Assembly (NCBI GenBank): GCA_036499445.1
Contig: DASYDU010000151.1
Span: 1 to 15,156, forward strand
DNA length: 15,156 bases
From: DASYDU01 sp036499445
GTDB taxonomy: Bacteria; Planctomycetota; Planctomycetia; Pirellulales; Lacipirellulaceae
Direction of reading: 5' to 3'
The translations under genes and the position numbers were made by a program. Under the pieces are notes generated by a model. It had not been told where the DNA came from, did no database searches, and worked only from the letters and a program-made list of their open reading frames with translations. This document shows positions 13,494-15,156 of this stretch, one piece after another (position 1 is the stretch's first letter; every line of letters begins with the position of its first letter).

Positions 13494-13757
13494 GCCTCAA
13501 TTCTAGGGCGCCCGACGGCTCCGTGCAAATATTGGAAAACAGCAGAGCCAGCCAGCGGGCGAGGAGCGAGTCGGAGAATGAAGGAGTCCGAATGCCTTGC
13601 CTAATGACGAATGGTGGATGAGGGCGGGGGAAGAGGTTTCACGCAGAGATGCGGAGAACGAGGAATAAGGAGCGAACTGCGAGGTGCATGATCATAATCT
13701 TGGCGTGGTTTTCGGGGGGGTGTTATACTGGGAGCACTTGTCTGGGCAGAAGTGAGC
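13494..13757. other. 264-bp intergenic region with repeat remnants
   Basis: No gene is supported. It carries a degenerate GAATGAC-type heptamer remnant (13576-13614), two ACGCAGAG-type octamers (13641-13656) and, at its right end, a candidate promoter (13700-13729). Confidence 0.5.
13700..13729 (+). promoter_or_regulatory. Candidate promoter upstream of the RAYT gene
   Basis: TTGGCG (13700-13705) and TATACT (13724-13729) are 18 nt apart and both match sigma-70 boxes well, on the plus strand. The spacer holds a G7 run. A transcript starting near 13736 would cover REP copy A and the RAYT gene. Confidence 0.45.
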
Positions 13758-13768
13758 ATGCGGGGGGG

Positions 13769-13939
13769 ATGGGTGCGGGTCGACGCGTGGGCCAACGTGG
13801 AAGTCGGAAAGGCTGTTCCGCACGCGGAGCGTGCGGGCAACGGTGTTGCCGACACGCTCCGCGTGTCGAAGAGCCGATTGAGCCGATAAGCGTCGTGTTT
13901 GCTAACAAGCAGACGTGGAAAGAGCCGCTTCATGATTGA
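13769..13939 (+). CDS. Possible 56-residue leader ORF across REP copy A, overlapping RAYT start
   Basis: An in-frame ATG at 13769 opens MGAGRRVGQRGSRKG, reads through the REP palindrome, and ends HD with TGA at 13937-13939, overlapping the RAYT ATG by 8 nt. The part SRKGCSARGACGQ parallels SQKGNSARGACGQ in the exported protein at 14809. It may be a decayed N-terminus of such a protein, or a chance frame kept open by the repeat. Coding status is doubtful. Confidence 0.2.
   Translation: MGAGRRVGQRGSRKGCSARGACGQRCCRHAPRVEEPIEPISVVFANKQTWKEPLHD
13815..13870 (+). repeat. REP palindrome copy A (complete, three-hairpin form)
   Basis: The sequence folds into three consecutive hairpins: CGCACGC-GGA-GCGTGCG, GGCAAC-GGT-GTTGCC and GACACGC-TCC-GCGTGTC, closed by TTC and GAA at the ends, giving a cloverleaf-like outline. 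The outer arms are near-palindromic to each other. It lies 62 bp before the RAYT start, the usual REPtron layout. Sequence similarity with copy D extends left of the palindrome to about 13801. Confidence 0.85.
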
Positions 13940-14660
13940 GCTGTTCGACCCCAAGCAAGACTACGTCGTTCGCCAGGCCCAGCTTCCGCACTGGTTTCAG
14001 CCGGGCGTGACCTACTTTGTCACTTTTCGCACAGCCGATTCGATGCCGGCGTCGCGACTGCGGCTGTGGCACGCCCAGCGCGACGACTGGCTGCGGCGGC
14101 ATGGCATCGATCCGGCGCGATCGGATTGGCAGGCGCGGCTGCGAATGATGCCCGGCGAGGCAGTTCCGCACGCGGCGTTTCCGCACACGGCGTGTGCGGG
14201 CAACGGTGTTGCCGGCACGCTCCGCGTGTCGACGCTGGAGACCGAGTTCCACCGCAAGTTCACGCAAGAGTTTATGGAATACTTGGATCAGGGGCACGGC
14301 GCGTGCCTGCTGCGCAATTCCGCGGCGGCGGCCGAGGTGGCCAGCGCGCTAGGCCATTTCGATGGCGACCGCTACGTGCTGACAGACTACGTGGTCATGC
14401 CGAATCACGTGCACGTACTGGTGTGTTTATTGGGCGAGACGGAGCTGACGGCCCAGTGCGAATCGTGGAAGAAGTATTCGGCGGGGCAGATCAACGCATT
14501 GTCCGGTCGCCGCGGCCGGTTCTGGCAGGCGGAAAGCTTCGACCACTTGGTGCGAACGCCCGAACACTTCGACTACTTCCGCCAATACATTGCCGATAAC
14601 CCGCGGCGGGCTAAACTGAAGGCTGCCGAGTATCTGCACTGGAGTCGGGAGCTGAAGTAA
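13932..14660 (+). CDS. REP-associated tyrosine transposase (RAYT, Y1/IS200-like)
   Basis: RAYTs are HUH-type single-strand nucleases that cut at REP palindromes and are thought to spread them. The 242-residue product has the family opening QLPHWFQPGVTYFVTFRTAD, the HUH-equivalent pair VVMPNHVHVLV (His159 and His161), GRFWQAESFDHLVR, and FRQYIADNPRRA, whose Tyr219 is the likely nucleophile (Tyr215 is less likely). The ATG at 13932 has GGAAAGAG 7 nt upstream; a TTG at 13899 would add 11 residues. Residues 77-100 (AVPHAAFPHTACAGNGVAGT onward) are encoded by a REP element, so the gene carries its own likely target inside its frame. Frame and catalytic residues are intact. REP copies lie on both sides. 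Confidence 0.9.
   Translation: MIELFDPKQDYVVRQAQLPHWFQPGVTYFVTFRTADSMPASRLRLWHAQRDDWLRRHGIDPARSDWQARLRMMPGEAVPHAAFPHTACAGNGVAGTLRVSTLETEFHRKFTQEFMEYLDQGHGACLLRNSAAAAEVASALGHFDGDRYVLTDYVVMPNHVHVLVCLLGETELTAQCESWKKYSAGQINALSGRRGRFWQAESFDHLVRTPEHFDYFRQYIADNPRRAKLKAAEYLHWSRELK
14164..14231 (+). repeat. REP palindrome copy B, inside the RAYT coding sequence
   Basis: A stub TTCCGCACGCGG (14164-14175) is followed by a nearly full element (14179-14231): CCGCACAC/GTGTGCGG, GGCAAC-GGT-GTTGCC, then GGCACGC-TCC-GCGTGTC. The frame is kept. It differs from copy A in the outer arms while the middle hairpin is identical. Confidence 0.8.
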
Positions 14661-14712
14661 GAGGTGTTTTGGCGATTCCCCACAGGAAATGTGGCGAGTG
14701 GGTTTATCGCTT

Positions 14713-14770
14713 TTCGGCACACAGCGTGTGCCGGCAACTGCAACGTTGCCGACACGATCCGCGTGTCGAA
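14713..14770 (+). repeat. REP palindrome copy C, downstream of RAYT
   Basis: The layout is as in copy A: GGCACAC-AGC-GTGTGCC, then GGCAAC/GTTGCC with a longer TGCAAC loop, then CGACACG/CGTGTCG, with TTC and GAA ends. Compensatory changes in the first stem (CACAC/GTGTG in place of CACGC/GCGTG) argue that structure is maintained. Confidence 0.8.
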
Positions 14771-14808
14771 AGCGAAGTCTCGGGTAAGAAGCTGGGGAGG
14801 ACGTGGTG

Positions 14809-15156
14809 ATGGGCTGGAGAATGCGGCTGAGGAGAAGTCAGAAAGGCAATTCCGCACGCGGAGCGTGCGGGCAACATTTTCGGCGGCTGGGGTTTGAGGC
14901 GCTCGAGGATCGGCGGATGCTGTCGGGGACGATTGGTAGCACGTTTGGGCAGGTTTCGCGGATCGTGGGATCGGAAGCGACCTTTCTCACAATCGACGAG
15001 TCGAGCAACTGGCGAATCTTCTATCACCCGAACGATGAGCTGGGGTACGTCGACCCCGAAACGGGTGACCTGCTCACGGCCGATTATGTGCCGGGCACTT
15101 CGAGCGTGCTGGTGCTGGAAGCGTTTCCTAGCGGCAACCTGAGCCAGCTTGTCGGC
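14809..15156 (+). CDS. Start of a large exported LEPR/LEDRR-type planctomycete protein (C-terminus beyond window)
   Basis: The frame is open from ATG 14809 to the window edge (116 residues). A basic N-terminus (MGWRMRLRRSQKG) leads to RRLGFEALEDRRMLSG at about 45, the LEPR-XLL/LEDRR-type motif found at the start of many very large secreted or surface planctomycete proteins. The following residues (TFGQVSRIVGSEATFLTIDE, then NWRIFYHPNDELGYVDPETG) show no domain I recognise. GGGGAGG (14794-14800) lies 8 nt before ATG 14809; ATG 14821 is an alternative. Residues 15-21 (SARGACG) derive from half of a REP element (copy D), placed between the basic start and the motif, so the leader is longer than usual. 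Total length unknown. Confidence 0.75.
   Translation, partial: MGWRMRLRRSQKGNSARGACGQHFRRLGFEALEDRRMLSGTIGSTFGQVSRIVGSEATFLTIDESSNWRIFYHPNDELGYVDPETGDLLTADYVPGTSSVLVLEAFPSGNLSQLVG
14850..14875 (+). repeat. REP palindrome copy D, left half only, in the leader of the exported protein
   Basis: The first hairpin (CCGCACGC-GGA-GCGTGCGG) and the following GCAAC are identical to copy A; the rest is absent. The 14 bases to its left (AAGTCAGAAAGGCA) resemble the flank of copy A (AAGTCGGAAAGGCT), so the shared unit is longer than the palindrome. Confidence 0.75.

Noticed and set aside
11753..13656. CRISPR array among the repeats of the accessory region
   Set aside because: Units are 7-8 nt with no spacers of constant length, and no cas genes are near; they are short tandem repeats.
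14664..14897. Plus-strand ORF of 77 codons after the RAYT gene
   Set aside because: It is held open by REP copies C and D and overlaps, in another frame, the better supported LEDRRMLS protein start.

Overview
The window looks like a chromosomal stretch from a planctomycete, most likely the Pirellulales. The evidence is gene content and style: high GC, a bL9 with the N-terminal extension I associate with planctomycetes, conserved small hypotheticals I recognise from that group, a LEDRRMLS-type N-terminal motif on a large exported protein, frequent TTG starts, and REP/RAYT elements. This assignment rests on recognition, not on a database search.

Left part (1-3782, minus strand): a housekeeping operon read right to left, rplY (bL25) - pth - rpsF - ssb - rplI - dnaB (dnaB cut by the window edge). 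It serves translation and replication. The rpsR gene that usually sits between ssb and rplI is absent. The rplI-dnaB gap holds a hairpin that can hide the dnaB ribosome binding site.

Middle part (4068-11615, plus strand): a large HerA/FtsK-superfamily ATPase of unknown role, two small membrane-anchored or exported planctomycete hypotheticals, the thiamine pair thiS-thiG, a lipoprotein with a CsgG/LpoB-like N-terminal domain, a conserved 87-residue hypothetical, and a complete XerC-type tyrosine recombinase with all six catalytic residues.

Right part (11616-15156): an accessory, repeat-rich region. It holds a DUF3303-like gene bracketed by an imperfect ~90-bp direct repeat, a DUF433/DUF5615 toxin-antitoxin pair with a 4-nt overlap, a REP-associated tyrosine transposase (RAYT) with four whole or partial copies of its likely REP palindrome, and the start of a large exported LEPR-type protein running off the right edge.

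The two most notable signals are non-coding. First, a REP palindrome appears to have been accepted in frame inside the RAYT's own coding sequence, and half of one lies in the signal region of the LEDRRMLS protein. Second, several intergenic gaps are built of degenerate 7-nt (and 8-nt) units in several unrelated sequence families, resembling the heptameric STRR repeats known from cyanobacteria; one set folds into a long stem-loop directly in front of xerC.
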